Shown: positions 44,875 to 53,736 of the stretch, piece after piece | How positions within the stretch are numbered: the stretch's first letter is position 1 | Layout: every line of letters begins with the position of its first letter | Source of the DNA: Treponema denticola | Lineage (GTDB): Bacteria; Spirochaetota; Spirochaetia; Treponematales; Treponemataceae | Length of the DNA: 64,000 bases | Reading direction: 5' to 3' | Assembly: GCF_024400535.1 (NCBI RefSeq) | Contig: NZ_CP038800.1 | Location: forward strand, 1,798,001-1,862,000 | The notes under the pieces: model-generated | The model's database searches: none | Seen by the model: only the letters and a program-made list of their open reading frames with translations | Told to the model about the DNA's origin: nothing | Translations under genes and position numbers: made by a program

Positions 44875-45696
44875 ATGAAAAACATAAAATATCTTTACAT
44901 GGTTTTGATTTTTTTTACGATTATTGTAATAAAAGGCATGGCGGCAGAAAACAACAAAGAGTACAAAGTATTGATAGGTATGGCCCCCGACAAAGCGGTA
45001 AATCTTAAAGGAATAAAAACACTGGTAATTGATGCTGAATTTTTTTCTAAAGAAGATATAGCACAGCTTCACAAAAACGGAAATGTTAATATATTTTCTT
45101 ATTTAAACATCGGCTCTATCGAAACATTCCGCGATGATTATGAAGCATTTAAATATATAGCTTTAAGCGACTATGAAAATTGGGATGAAGAAAAATGGAT
45201 AAATGTTGCGGACAAAAGATGGCAAAAAAGAATAAAGGACAAAGCACGGCTATTATCTCAAAAAGGTATAGACGGTTTTTTTCTTGATAATGCCGATGTT
45301 TATTATCATTATCAAACACCCGAAATATATCGGGGACTTATGACTCTTTTATATGAAATACATAAAGAAAATAAACCTATTATAATAAACGGCGGAGATA
45401 CTTTTATAAGTCAAGCAATAAAGCAAAATGCTCTTAAAGGAATCGTAAACGGAATCAATCAGGAAAGCGTATTTACCGAAATAAATTTTAAGGATAACAC
45501 ATTTGGAGTAAAACCTATAGAAGACAGAGAGTATTTTTTTGCCTATTTGGATCAATGTAAAACCTATGGATTTACCGTCTATTTACTGGAATACGGCCCA
45601 AGTAAAAAAATTGAAAAAGACATAAAGGCGTATTGTCAAAGCAACGGATTTATCTACGACATTTCCCATTCATTGCAGCTCTATAAACCTTTTTAA
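44875..45696 (+). CDS. Secreted GH114/TM1410-like protein
   Basis: A 273-residue protein with an N-terminal signal peptide (hydrophobic YLYMVLIFFTIIVIKGMA then AEN). The rest matches a TIM-barrel of the GH114 or TM1410 type: VLIGMAPDKAVNLKG, IFSYLNIGSIETFRDDY, WQKRIKDKARLLSQKGIDGF and FLDNADVYYHYQTPE. Family members include an endo-alpha-1,4-polygalactosaminidase; the acidic residues in FLDNAD and DAEF are plausible catalytic sites. It probably acts in the periplasm or outside. Its stop overlaps the convergent higA stop by four bases. Confidence 0.8.
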   Translation: MKNIKYLYMVLIFFTIIVIKGMAAENNKEYKVLIGMAPDKAVNLKGIKTLVIDAEFFSKEDIAQLHKNGNVNIFSYLNIGSIETFRDDYEAFKYIALSDYENWDEEKWINVADKRWQKRIKDKARLLSQKGIDGFFLDNADVYYHYQTPEIYRGLMTLLYEIHKENKPIIINGGDTFISQAIKQNALKGIVNGINQESVFTEINFKDNTFGVKPIEDREYFFAYLDQCKTYGFTVYLLEYGPSKKIEKDIKAYCQSNGFIYDISHSLQLYKPF

Positions 45697-45995
45697 TTGA
45701 CAAATATAGGGATAGGCTTAATATTTTTTATTGTTTGTTCCAGCTTAATCTTTTCATTCCTTATATCTATTTCCGTTTGTATGTTAATAAAAAAATCATC
45801 TGAAACATTAAAGTACTTTGCAAACCGTAAAGAGGTGTCGGCAGTAATTTTTCGTTTATTTTTTAAAATATCTTGAATACGTGATACAGGAACAGCTATA
45901 TCCTTAGCAAGCCTATAAGCACTTATATCGAGCGGTTTTAAAAATTCTTCGTTTAAAATTTCGCCTATTGTAGGTGTAGGAATTAACTTTGACAT
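45693..45995 (-). CDS. higA: HigA-family antitoxin, XRE-type HTH
   Basis: A 100-residue antitoxin of the HigA (VapI) family. It has the N-terminal PTIGEILNEEFLKPLDIS and an HTH, YRLAKDIAVPVSRIQDILKN, then FAKYFNVSDDFFIN. The start is ATG 45995 after GGAGG. No HigB toxin gene stands before it on this strand (45996-46220 contains only the promoter), so it is an orphan here. It may be a stand-alone regulator or have lost its toxin. Its promoter has a perfect palindrome between -35 and -10, consistent with self-repression. Confidence 0.88.
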   Translation of the reverse strand: MSKLIPTPTIGEILNEEFLKPLDISAYRLAKDIAVPVSRIQDILKNKRKITADTSLRFAKYFNVSDDFFINIQTEIDIRNEKIKLEQTIKNIKPIPIFVN

Positions 45996-46026
45996 AACAA
46001 CCTCCATCAATGATAATCTACAATTT

Positions 46027-46055
46027 TTTATACCTGATTAACAGGTATAAGTCAA
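46027..46055 (-). promoter_or_regulatory. higA promoter with operator in the spacer
   Basis: On the minus strand TTGACT (46050-46055) and TATAAA (46027-46032) are spaced 17 bases. The inverted repeat TATACCTG-N5-CAGGTATA (46029-46049) fills the spacer and overlaps the -10. Confidence 0.8.
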
Positions 46056-46220
46056 GAGTATAACATGGTATTTTTAATATTTCTACCTTATACTTCGACA
46101 TTTTTATAGCAGTCTTGACATCTTGCAGTTTTTAGAGTATTGTCTTTATATTATTAACTATTTCTTGTGTTTAGCACTAACTTTTTTCAATCTAAAATAA
46201 TTTAGTCTTAAGGAAGAAAA

Positions 46221-46913
46221 ATGATTCTATTTAAAAATTATATAAAAAAAATAAGCTTTGTTTTATTTTTAAGCCTAGCCCTCTCCGCTTACGGATTTGA
46301 CCTTAATTCTTATTGGTCCTTGGGAGATGTAAAACTTGGAGGTATCTTCCAAGCACAAAAACCTAAGGCCGCATGGGACATAAATATTTCTGCTTTTAAG
46401 TTTTATTTTAAAGACTTGGATTCGGGGTTTAATTTATCTTTAAGTCCTTTTTATATGAATATAAAAGGCGGCAATAAAGAAATAGAAACCATCAACGGTG
46501 CTGCCGACCAAAGATCGGCGTTTTTTAAACATGGACTTTTTATTATGTCTTTTATAAATGCAGAATTAAGCTTTAATACCTTAAATTTTATATCCGACAC
46601 CTTTGAACTAAATCTTTTTACGAATATTCATGCTGTCGATCCTGTCATAATCTCAAGGTTTCAAATAAATGCAGGCTTGGAGTTTGCAATCACAAAAGAA
46701 ATATATCCCTTTGCCGGAAGAAAATATCCTTTAAAATCAAAGCTTTTAAGTGCAAGGACAGGATTCAGATACACCGACAATAAACCCTTTTTCCTTTGCG
46801 ACATAGGTTTTGACTTAGGTGCTATTTTATTTATTATTAAAAGCGGCGACTACAAAGAAGCAAAAGCAAAGACAGAAAAAGAAACCGTAAAGGATATTTT
46901 TGATAAGGATTAA
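46221..46913 (+). CDS. Exported protein, probable outer-membrane barrel
   Basis: A 230-residue protein with an N-terminal signal peptide (FVLFLSLALSAYG then FDLN). The remainder is rich in aromatic and alternating hydrophobic strands such as FYFKDLDSGFNLSLSPFYMN, suggesting a beta-barrel envelope protein, with a charged lysine- and glutamate-rich tail. No family is recognised and no Cys lipobox is visible. It is followed by the DpnI-like gene on the same strand across 42 bases. Confidence 0.68.
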   Translation: MILFKNYIKKISFVLFLSLALSAYGFDLNSYWSLGDVKLGGIFQAQKPKAAWDINISAFKFYFKDLDSGFNLSLSPFYMNIKGGNKEIETINGAADQRSAFFKHGLFIMSFINAELSFNTLNFISDTFELNLFTNIHAVDPVIISRFQINAGLEFAITKEIYPFAGRKYPLKSKLLSARTGFRYTDNKPFFLCDIGFDLGAILFIIKSGDYKEAKAKTEKETVKDIFDKD

Positions 46914-46955
46914 ATTTAAGATTAGTTGATTGGTAGAAAATTATTTGGGATAATT

Positions 46956-47726
46956 ATGATATACCGATTTGATATTTCTTTAATTAAAAAATACCACAGT
47001 AAATCTCAGATGGTAAGGGTGCTAACAGAGGATTGGGTACTAAGAAATTTTAGTTGCCCGATTTGCGGTAAACTTAAAATCGAGGCATATCCAAATAACT
47101 ATCCGGCAGGAGATTTCTTCTGTAAAAACTGTAAATCGGATTTTGAGTTAAAAAGTAAAGAAAGCATTTCCGGAAAATTACCGAATATCATCACGGACGG
47201 AGCCTATAAAACAATGATTGAAAGAATTACATCTTATAGAAATCCGAACTTTCTTTTTCTGACTTATAAGGACTACGAGGTATCAAATTTTATTTTGATA
47301 CCAAATCATTTTTTTACTCCATCTATTATTTTAAAAAGAAAGCCTCTATCAAATACAGCAAGACGAGCCGGATGGATAGGATGCAATATAGATATTTCGA
47401 AAATTCCCGATGCAGGAAAAATATTTATAATAAAAGATCAAATCGAAACAGACTCGAAAGAAATAATAAACAAATATGCAAAAATAAAATCCCTAAAAAA
47501 AACAAATATTGAATCTCGAGGCTGGCTGCTTGATATAATAGCTTGTATAGAAAAAATAAACACAGAAGAATTTTCTTTAAACCAAATATACGCCTTTGAA
47601 AATGAGTTAAAATTAAAACATCCTGAAAATAATTTTATCAAAGACAAGATAAGACAACAACTCCAATATTTAAGAGACAAGGGTTTTGTAAAATTTTTAG
47701 AAAGAGGAAAATATAAAAAGTTATAA
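46956..47726 (+). CDS. DpnI-like methyl-directed restriction endonuclease
   Basis: A 256-residue homologue of DpnI, which cuts GATC only when the adenine is methylated. Zinc-binding cysteines are at 34/37 and 56/59. The PD-(D/E)xK catalytic set D53, E64 and K66 (AGDFFC...FELKSK) falls at the same positions as in DpnI. Blocks ARRAGWIGCNIDISKIPDAG and the winged-helix end with KDKIRQQLQYLRDKGFVKF and RGKYKKL, which reads the methylated base, also agree. The start ATG 46956 follows a GGGA. No Dam-type methyltransferase gene adjoins, as expected, since self-methylation would be lethal. It implies that this chromosome lacks GATC adenine methylation and would restrict DNA from Dam+ bacteria. Confidence 0.94.
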   Translation: MIYRFDISLIKKYHSKSQMVRVLTEDWVLRNFSCPICGKLKIEAYPNNYPAGDFFCKNCKSDFELKSKESISGKLPNIITDGAYKTMIERITSYRNPNFLFLTYKDYEVSNFILIPNHFFTPSIILKRKPLSNTARRAGWIGCNIDISKIPDAGKIFIIKDQIETDSKEIINKYAKIKSLKKTNIESRGWLLDIIACIEKINTEEFSLNQIYAFENELKLKHPENNFIKDKIRQQLQYLRDKGFVKFLERGKYKKL

Positions 47727-47806
47727 GCCGCCCTCCCCTTGCCCCTCCACCCTTATTTTGATATACTTAACACTCAAAACATCAGCACCTTATTTTGGAG
47801 GAAAAG

Positions 47807-49120
47807 ATGAATATACTGCTTGTCGGATCAGGCGGAAGGGAACATGCAATAGCTTTAAAGCTAAAAGAATCACCTTCTCTCGGTAAACTTTTTATAGCAC
47901 CCGGAAACGGAGGCACGGCCCTTTTGGGTGAAAACATTCCCATAAAGGCCGACAATATCGAAGAACTTGCCGATTTTGCTCTTTCTACCTCAATAGACCT
48001 TGTAATTGCAGGCCCCGAAATTCCTCTGTGTTTAGGCCTCGAAGACCTGATTAAAGAAAAAGCAAAAGTTCAAAACAAAAAAATAGCATTTTTCGGGCCG
48101 TCAAAGGCTTGTGCCCGATTGGAAGCCTCCAAAGATTTTTCCAAAGAGACGATGAGCCTTCTTTCCATTCCCACGGCAAGATATTCTTCTTTTACCGATT
48201 TTCAAAAAGCAAAAGAATATATTGAAGGCTTTGATTACCCCTTTGTAATAAAGGCTGACGGCCTTGCAGCGGGAAAAGGAGTTATCCTGCCCGACTCAAA
48301 AGAGGAAGGCATAGCCGAACTTAAAAATATAATGATCGAAAAACAATTCGGAGCCTCAGGCGACAAGGTAGTCATAGAAGAACGCCTTGAAGGAGAAGAG
48401 GTTTCAATCCTTGCCTTTTCGGACGGAGAAAAAATAGCCGTAATGCCGCCCTCGCAAGATCACAAGAGGCTTAAAGACAATGATGAAGGACCCAACACCG
48501 GCGGCATGGGAGCCTATGCCCCTACGCCGATTTGCTCATACGAAGAAGCCGAAAAATATGCGGCTCTTACGATTCTTCCAATTGTAAAAGAAATGAAAAA
48601 AAGAGGCACTCCCTACATCGGGGTTCTCTATGCAGGCCTCATGCTCACAAAGGACGGCAAAGGCTTTACACCCAAGGTGCTTGAATATAACTGCCGATTC
48701 GGAGATCCCGAAACCCAAGTCTTAATGCAGCTTTTTGATGGGGACTTAGCTCTAACCATGAGCTCTTGCGCAGAAGGAAGCCTCGACAAAGCTATGCCTA
48801 AATGGAAGAAAGGCTATGCGGCAACCGTAGTGCTTGCAAGTGAAGGCTATCCTCTTTCTTCATCAAAACCGGTAGAATTGTCCGCTTCGGAATTGGAAGG
48901 TTCCCCTGAGGTTAGCGTAATACATGCAGGCACATCCCTTAAAGACTCCAAAATATTCGCATCGGGCGGAAGAGTTCTTTGTATAAGCTCAAACGATAAG
49001 AGCTTACAAAAAGCTATGGATAATATCTATGCAAAAATAAAAACCATACATTTTCCCGGAGTGCAGTACAGAAAGGACATTGCAAAACGCGGACTGGAAC
49101 ATCTAAACAAACTTAAATAA
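47807..49120 (+). CDS. purD: Phosphoribosylamine-glycine ligase
   Basis: A 437-residue ATP-grasp enzyme that makes glycinamide ribonucleotide, the second step of purine synthesis. It starts with MNILLVGSGGREHAIALKL and has PFVIKADGLAAGKGVILPDS and PNTGGMGAYAPTP and the metal-binding ending LEYNCRFGDPETQVLM. The start is ATG 47807 with GGAGG at 47797-47801. It stands 38 bases before the purM reading frame, forming a small purine operon. Confidence 0.97.
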   Translation: MNILLVGSGGREHAIALKLKESPSLGKLFIAPGNGGTALLGENIPIKADNIEELADFALSTSIDLVIAGPEIPLCLGLEDLIKEKAKVQNKKIAFFGPSKACARLEASKDFSKETMSLLSIPTARYSSFTDFQKAKEYIEGFDYPFVIKADGLAAGKGVILPDSKEEGIAELKNIMIEKQFGASGDKVVIEERLEGEEVSILAFSDGEKIAVMPPSQDHKRLKDNDEGPNTGGMGAYAPTPICSYEEAEKYAALTILPIVKEMKKRGTPYIGVLYAGLMLTKDGKGFTPKVLEYNCRFGDPETQVLMQLFDGDLALTMSSCAEGSLDKAMPKWKKGYAATVVLASEGYPLSSSKPVELSASELEGSPEVSVIHAGTSLKDSKIFASGGRVLCISSNDKSLQKAMDNIYAKIKTIHFPGVQYRKDIAKRGLEHLNKLK

Positions 49121-49158
49121 ATATTTATTTAAATATAAAATAAAAAGGAAGAAATAAA

Positions 49159-50259
49159 ATGAACGAAATGAAAAATTAAAACCAAGAGCAGCCAAAGGGC
49201 AAGAGCGAAGAACTATCAAAAGATAAAAGTTCGGTATACAGCGCATCAGGCGTGAACATTGATGCAGGAAATGAGGCCGTTCGCTTAATGAGTGCAGCGG
49301 TTAAATCAACCTTTAATAAATCCGTTCTTTCGGATGTAGGCACCTTCGGAGGTCTTTTCGGCACCGAAGAGCTTTTTAAAATGAAAAAGCCGGTCCTTGT
49401 AGGTTCTACGGACGGGGTCGGAACAAAGGTAAAAATAGCGGCCGAAGCCGGTATATACACAACAATAGGCCAAGACATAGTAAACCACTGCATTGACGAC
49501 ATCCTCGTTCAAGGAGCCAAGCCCCTTTTCTTTTTGGACTATGTTGCAAGCTCAAAGTTGGATCCGCAAATGATTGCCGACATAGTAGGAGGCATGGCAA
49601 AGGCTTGTAAAGAATCGGGCTGTGCCCTCATCGGAGGCGAAACGGCGGAAATGCCGGGCGTTTATATGGAAGGAGAATTCGACATAGCCGGAACCATTGT
49701 CGGGGCCGTCGATGAAGAAAAGATTCTTCCCAAAAAAAACATAAAAGAGGGAGACATCCTGATAGGCCTTGCCTCTGACAGTCCCCATACAAACGGGTAC
49801 TCATTGATTAGAACAGCCTTTAAAGGCGTAGACCTTAATACCGTCTACCCCGAATTAAAAGCACCATTACATGAGGTTCTATTAAAACCGCACCGCTCCT
49901 ATCTTAATGCAATCTATCCAATCTTACAGGAGCATCCCGAAATCGTAAAAGCCCTAGCCCACATCACAGGCGGCGGTTTTATCGAAAACATTCCGCGCGT
50001 TATTCCTGCCGGCCTCGTCATCAAGGTAAAAAAAGGCTCGTGGCCCGTACCGCCTCTTTACCCCCTGATCCAAAAATTGACCGGTGCAAGCGGGGACGAA
50101 ATGTACAGGGTCTTCAATATGGGTATCGGAATGATAGCCGTTGTTTCCCCCGACATGGCCGAAAAATATCGTGAACTTGTCGGAGAAGAATCATGGATAA
50201 TCGGCAAACTGGAAAAAGCCGACAATCAAACCCAAAAGGCTGTAACAATATTAGAGTGA
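49159..50259 (+). pseudogene. purM: Phosphoribosylformylglycinamidine cyclo-ligase, in-frame stop at codon 7
   Basis: AIR synthetase, a late step of the purine ring's imidazole closure. From ATG 49159 (GGAAG site upstream) the frame reads MNEMKN, then TAA (49177-49179), then NQEQPKGKSEELSKDKSS and VYSASGVNIDAGNEAVRLM in the same frame. Motifs follow: DVGTFGGLF, GSTDGVGTKVK, GGETAEMPG, PHTNGYSLIR and AHITGGGFIENIPRV, to a normal C-terminus. The stop replaces what is probably Gln (CAA) or similar. Translation from GTG 49252 would lack the conserved Y-x-x-SG start. This may be a nonsense mutation, a 6-codon leader peptide with reinitiation, or a sequence error. Confidence 0.85.
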
Positions 50260-50346
50260 AGGGTAAACCTCTAAAAACTGAAGTTTTTAGAAGTTCCCTA
50301 TAATAAAACTTGTATTTTGAATAATTTATGCCGATAATGAACTGAT

Positions 50347-51510
50347 ATGAACTCGATAAAACTACCGCGGACAATTCAGATAGGCGGCAAAGGACAGGTT
50401 AAAAAACTTACTCTCGGAGGCACTTCAGCGATTTTGCTTCAAACTATGTGGAAAGAAAGCCTATTGGGGGCTGATCTCCTTTCTATTGTAAAAAGCCTAA
50501 ATGAATTGGAACAATTGGGCTGCGAAATCGTGAGGTTTGCAGTTCCCGACATGGATTCTGCGGAGCAATTTGTCAAGCTCACCAGATTAACGGAGATGCC
50601 CCTCGTGGCCGATATCCATTTCGACTATAAACTGGCCTTACGGTGCATGGACGGGGACACGGCAAAAATACGCATAAACCCCGGAAATATCGGTTCAAAA
50701 GAAAAAACGGAAGAAGTTATACGCAAGGCAAAGGATACGGGAACTGCTATCCGAATAGGGGTCAATTCGGGCTCTCTGCCTTCCGATCTAAAAAAGAAAA
50801 TAGAAGAGGCAAATGCAAAAAGAAACTTAAGCAGCGCCAAAAAGGCTTTAGATGATGAGATTTCCCTTTTGAGAGCTGATGCCTTAACCGAGGCTGCGGC
50901 AAGAGAACTGGAGATTTTCGAAAAAGCCGATTTTAAAGATGCCGTAGTTTCTATGAAGGCTTCCAATGTACGGGAAACGGTTATGGCAAACGAAATCTTT
51001 GCTAAAAAATTCGACAATCCCCTTCATTTAGGAGTTACTGAAGCAGGCCCCCTTATTCAAGGTATTGTAAAAAGCACAATAGCCTTTTACAGGCTTTTGG
51101 AACAAAACATAGGAAGCACCATAAGAGTAAGCCTCTCCGATTCTTGCGAAAATGAAGTTATAGCCGGAAGAGAAATATTAACCGAATGCGGTAAAAGGCA
51201 AGGCGGTATAAGGCTCATATCCTGCCCGCGATGCGGAAGAAAGGGCTTTGATGTTCAAGCCTTTGTAAAACGATGGCAGACAAAACTCTTATCCGAAAAG
51301 AAGGACATAAGCATTGCCGTTATGGGCTGCGTAGTCAACGGCCCCGGAGAAGGCAAGCATGCAGACATTGGAATTACCGGAGCAGAAGACTCCGTTATAA
51401 TATTTAAACACGGAGCAATTACCAAACGCTTGGATTTAAAAAAATTAACCGAAGAAGAAAAAATTGAGGCAGTAGATAAAGCCTTTATAGAGGAGCTTCA
51501 AAGTCTATGA
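50347..51510 (+). CDS. ispG: 4-hydroxy-3-methylbut-2-en-1-yl diphosphate synthase
   Basis: A 387-residue Fe4S4 enzyme of the MEP isoprenoid pathway that reduces MEcPP to HMBPP. The N-terminal TIM barrel has DIHFDYKLALRCMDG, KIRINPGNIG and RIGVNSGSLP, and the C-terminal domain has the cluster ligands in SCPRCGRKGFDVQAF and MGCVVNGPGEGKHADIGITG. ATG 50347 is at a normal distance from the preceding stop. Its stop overlaps the next gene by four bases (ATGA), so the TPR protein is translated with it. Confidence 0.96.
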   Translation: MNSIKLPRTIQIGGKGQVKKLTLGGTSAILLQTMWKESLLGADLLSIVKSLNELEQLGCEIVRFAVPDMDSAEQFVKLTRLTEMPLVADIHFDYKLALRCMDGDTAKIRINPGNIGSKEKTEEVIRKAKDTGTAIRIGVNSGSLPSDLKKKIEEANAKRNLSSAKKALDDEISLLRADALTEAAARELEIFEKADFKDAVVSMKASNVRETVMANEIFAKKFDNPLHLGVTEAGPLIQGIVKSTIAFYRLLEQNIGSTIRVSLSDSCENEVIAGREILTECGKRQGGIRLISCPRCGRKGFDVQAFVKRWQTKLLSEKKDISIAVMGCVVNGPGEGKHADIGITGAEDSVIIFKHGAITKRLDLKKLTEEEKIEAVDKAFIEELQSL

Positions 51511-52628
51511 AAAAACAATTAAAAATTATTTTTATCGTACTATCTATTTTTTATTTTTACTCAAACCTTTTTTGTTTGGAAACTATTGATGAAAAAGAAA
51601 GGCCTTGGCATCTTTTAGAACAAGCAAAAATTCAAATGGAAAAAGGAGAGTTCGGCCTGGCCCTCCACTTAACAAATAAGGCACGGGATATTCATAAAGA
51701 ACAAATGGAAGCAAAATATTCTTATATGTTCAATGCCCTAAAACCGAAAAGGGTAAAACTAGAGGGAGACAATATTTCGGATGTCTATGCAATTTTAAAT
51801 AAAAGAGAAGACCACGATGCCTGTAAAATTTTAGATGAAATCTTTTTAACTCATCCGCCCGTATTTTTTGATAAGTCTATTTCAAAATTAATGTCATGGC
51901 TCGAAAAACGCAAGGCCTTCCCTGAAACGGATTATTTGACAGGCCGAATTTATTTTGCAGAAGGAGATTATGAGCAAGCCATGCACTATTATAAGGAAGC
52001 ATGGAATTTCCACAATTTCTTGGAAATACCGGATGAAAGGTTCAATATAATTTACGCACTTGCCGACACATCAAAACTTTTGCGCAAATACGATGAACAG
52101 GAAAAATACCTCTTGCTTGTTTTAACCGAAGACCCCATATACGGAACTACAAATTTGGAAAGTGAGGCTCTTCAAGCTATGATTAAAACAATAAGCTCGG
52201 AAAAAACAACCGAAAAATTCTTTTTGCTGTACCGAAACCGTAATCCGATAGCCTTAAAAGCCTACATGGATTTAACGGATATATATATGGAAGCGGGCAA
52301 AAACAGAAGAGCTCTTGCAACCGCTGTTTTAGCTTCTATAATAACTATAACGAACCTTGATGACCTTATCTCAAAAGACAATTACACTTATGAATACACC
52401 AACCTTTCCGACCTGCTCCATAGACTTAATAGAAAACAAGAAGTTATATTGTGGGCCGAAAAACAAAACTTTTGGAGAGCTTTTATGAATCTTGCAGATT
52501 GCCTTTTAAATAACGGTAATACGGAGCAAGCTTCTTATCTCTATTCAAAACTGGCAGAATCAATTCCTTCGATTAAATATGCCCAAGAAGCTATATATAA
52601 AAAAGAGCAAATGATAAAAAATAAATAA
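51507..52628 (+). CDS. Exported TPR-like protein
   Basis: A 373-residue protein with an uncleaved or cleaved N-terminal hydrophobic segment (FIVLSIFYFYSNLFCLET). The rest is helical with several TPR-like pairs: LLEQAKIQMEKGEFGLALHL, TGRIYFAEGDYEQAMHYYKE, ASYLYSKLAESIPS. It probably binds other proteins in the periplasm or envelope. It overlaps ispG by four bases. No specific partner is apparent. Confidence 0.72.
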   Translation: MKKQLKIIFIVLSIFYFYSNLFCLETIDEKERPWHLLEQAKIQMEKGEFGLALHLTNKARDIHKEQMEAKYSYMFNALKPKRVKLEGDNISDVYAILNKREDHDACKILDEIFLTHPPVFFDKSISKLMSWLEKRKAFPETDYLTGRIYFAEGDYEQAMHYYKEAWNFHNFLEIPDERFNIIYALADTSKLLRKYDEQEKYLLLVLTEDPIYGTTNLESEALQAMIKTISSEKTTEKFFLLYRNRNPIALKAYMDLTDIYMEAGKNRRALATAVLASIITITNLDDLISKDNYTYEYTNLSDLLHRLNRKQEVILWAEKQNFWRAFMNLADCLLNNGNTEQASYLYSKLAESIPSIKYAQEAIYKKEQMIKNK

Positions 52629-52663
52629 AAGCATACCTGCATCTTTAATTGCTGATAAGATCT

Positions 52664-53467
52664 TTATGCAAAATTATAGCCGAACCTGTCTAAGGGCGGT
52701 TTATTTTCCGTAAGATTCTTATAAAAGTTATCCATAAGCTCAGCCGTTATTTCCACGGAAGTATTATAAAGAGAAAAAAGGTTTTCGTTTGTTATTTTGC
52801 TCTTAGGATGATCGGAAGTCCTAATGATGTGTCCCTGCAAAAAATCATAAAGACCTAAGATTTTAATTAAAGAAAGTTTTAAAGTTTGAGATAATCTTGT
52901 AGGCGCATAGAAAAATTTTTTCCCCATTTTAAAACTACGAAAAGAACACAAAATATCTTCTTTTGTTATAGAAGGGAGAAGACATCTGTAGATATTGGCA
53001 ACGGCTTCAGCTTCTTTTTCATTTATATCGATATAATTATAAGCCTTGTACCTAAGAGGATGGAGCCCGTCCTGCTTTAATAAAAATTTTTCAAATTCCA
53101 TTTCGATCTCGGCATGGTCTCTTTTCATTTCCTTGACCATAGCATTTACATAAGGATGGCAAGAGCTGTCCAAACCGAAGTGTCCTATAAAGCCCATCAT
53201 GTAAGAAAATTCATCCGTATTAGGCTCTATTCTAATTTTATTTAATACGACATTAAAAACATCGGTACAATTTGTATTATGAATATCCGTTGCAAGCTGC
53301 AAAACAGGATTATTATCCTTTTTAAAAGGTTTATGAAAATACAAAAAATCAGGCCCCTGTAAGCCTAGATTATATAAATTTTTATTTGAAATTCCGGCGG
53401 CAATTTCAGAAGGCAATAGAGCAAAAACCCTTTGTCCATGTATATAATGTGCGTAAAAATCCGGCAT
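52664..53467 (-). CDS. Zinc-dependent phospholipase C-like protein
   Basis: A 267-residue member of the zinc-dependent phospholipase C-like family. It starts MPDFYAHYIHGQRVFALL, continues YNLGLQGPDFLYFHKPF and has later His/Asp motifs (MMGFIGHFGLDSSCHPYV). His and Asp residues at these positions bind the metals in the family. The ATG 53467 follows GGAGG; a TTG further upstream in frame is less likely. No signal peptide is present. It is convergent with the TPR gene and divergent from comM. Confidence 0.8.
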   Translation of the reverse strand: MPDFYAHYIHGQRVFALLPSEIAAGISNKNLYNLGLQGPDFLYFHKPFKKDNNPVLQLATDIHNTNCTDVFNVVLNKIRIEPNTDEFSYMMGFIGHFGLDSSCHPYVNAMVKEMKRDHAEIEMEFEKFLLKQDGLHPLRYKAYNYIDINEKEAEAVANIYRCLLPSITKEDILCSFRSFKMGKKFFYAPTRLSQTLKLSLIKILGLYDFLQGHIIRTSDHPKSKITNENLFSLYNTSVEITAELMDNFYKNLTENKPPLDRFGYNFA

Positions 53468-53546
53468 AAATACCTCCAAAAATACATACACCCTATGCTT
53501 CTTTAATTATAATCAAAAAAAATCTATTTTCAAGCCAAGAAAATTA

Positions 53547-53567
53547 GGGAGAAAATATTTTTCTCCC
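53547..53567. terminator. Hairpin in the plcC-comM gap
   Basis: A perfect inverted repeat, GGGAGAAAA-TAT-TTTTCTCCC. It lies in the divergent gap upstream of comM, so it may be a terminator for nothing obvious, or a structural repeat. Confidence 0.4.
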
Positions 53568-53619
53568 AAAATTTTACTACATAAATCATTTTTTTCATAA
53601 AATAATAGTAGAGAGGCAT

Positions 53620-53692
53620 GATAAACATTTCGGCTTGAAATACAAGCCTACATGTTTATCTTCGAGTTTGCCCAAGGGCAAACATCGCAAAT
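53620..53692 (+). repeat. Paired-hairpin repeat upstream of comM
   Basis: Hairpin 1: GATAAACAT (53620-53628) with ATGTTTATC (53652-53660), enclosing GGCTTG/CAAGCC. Then TTCGA and hairpin 2: GTTTGCCC-AA-GGGCAAAC (53666-53683), then ATCGCA. A second element at 56449-56545, read on the other strand, has the same flanks (TTCGAGTTT and AAACATCGCA) but different stem sequences. Confidence 0.7.
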
Positions 53693-53736
53693 TTTTAGAT
53701 GGTAAAAAAAATTATTATTGAAGACAGGAGTATATA

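Noticed and set aside
23638-49179. TAA read as an amino acid (code change)
   Set aside because: Most genes here use TAA as their true stop, so three internal TAA codons are better explained by mutation, recoding of single sites or error.
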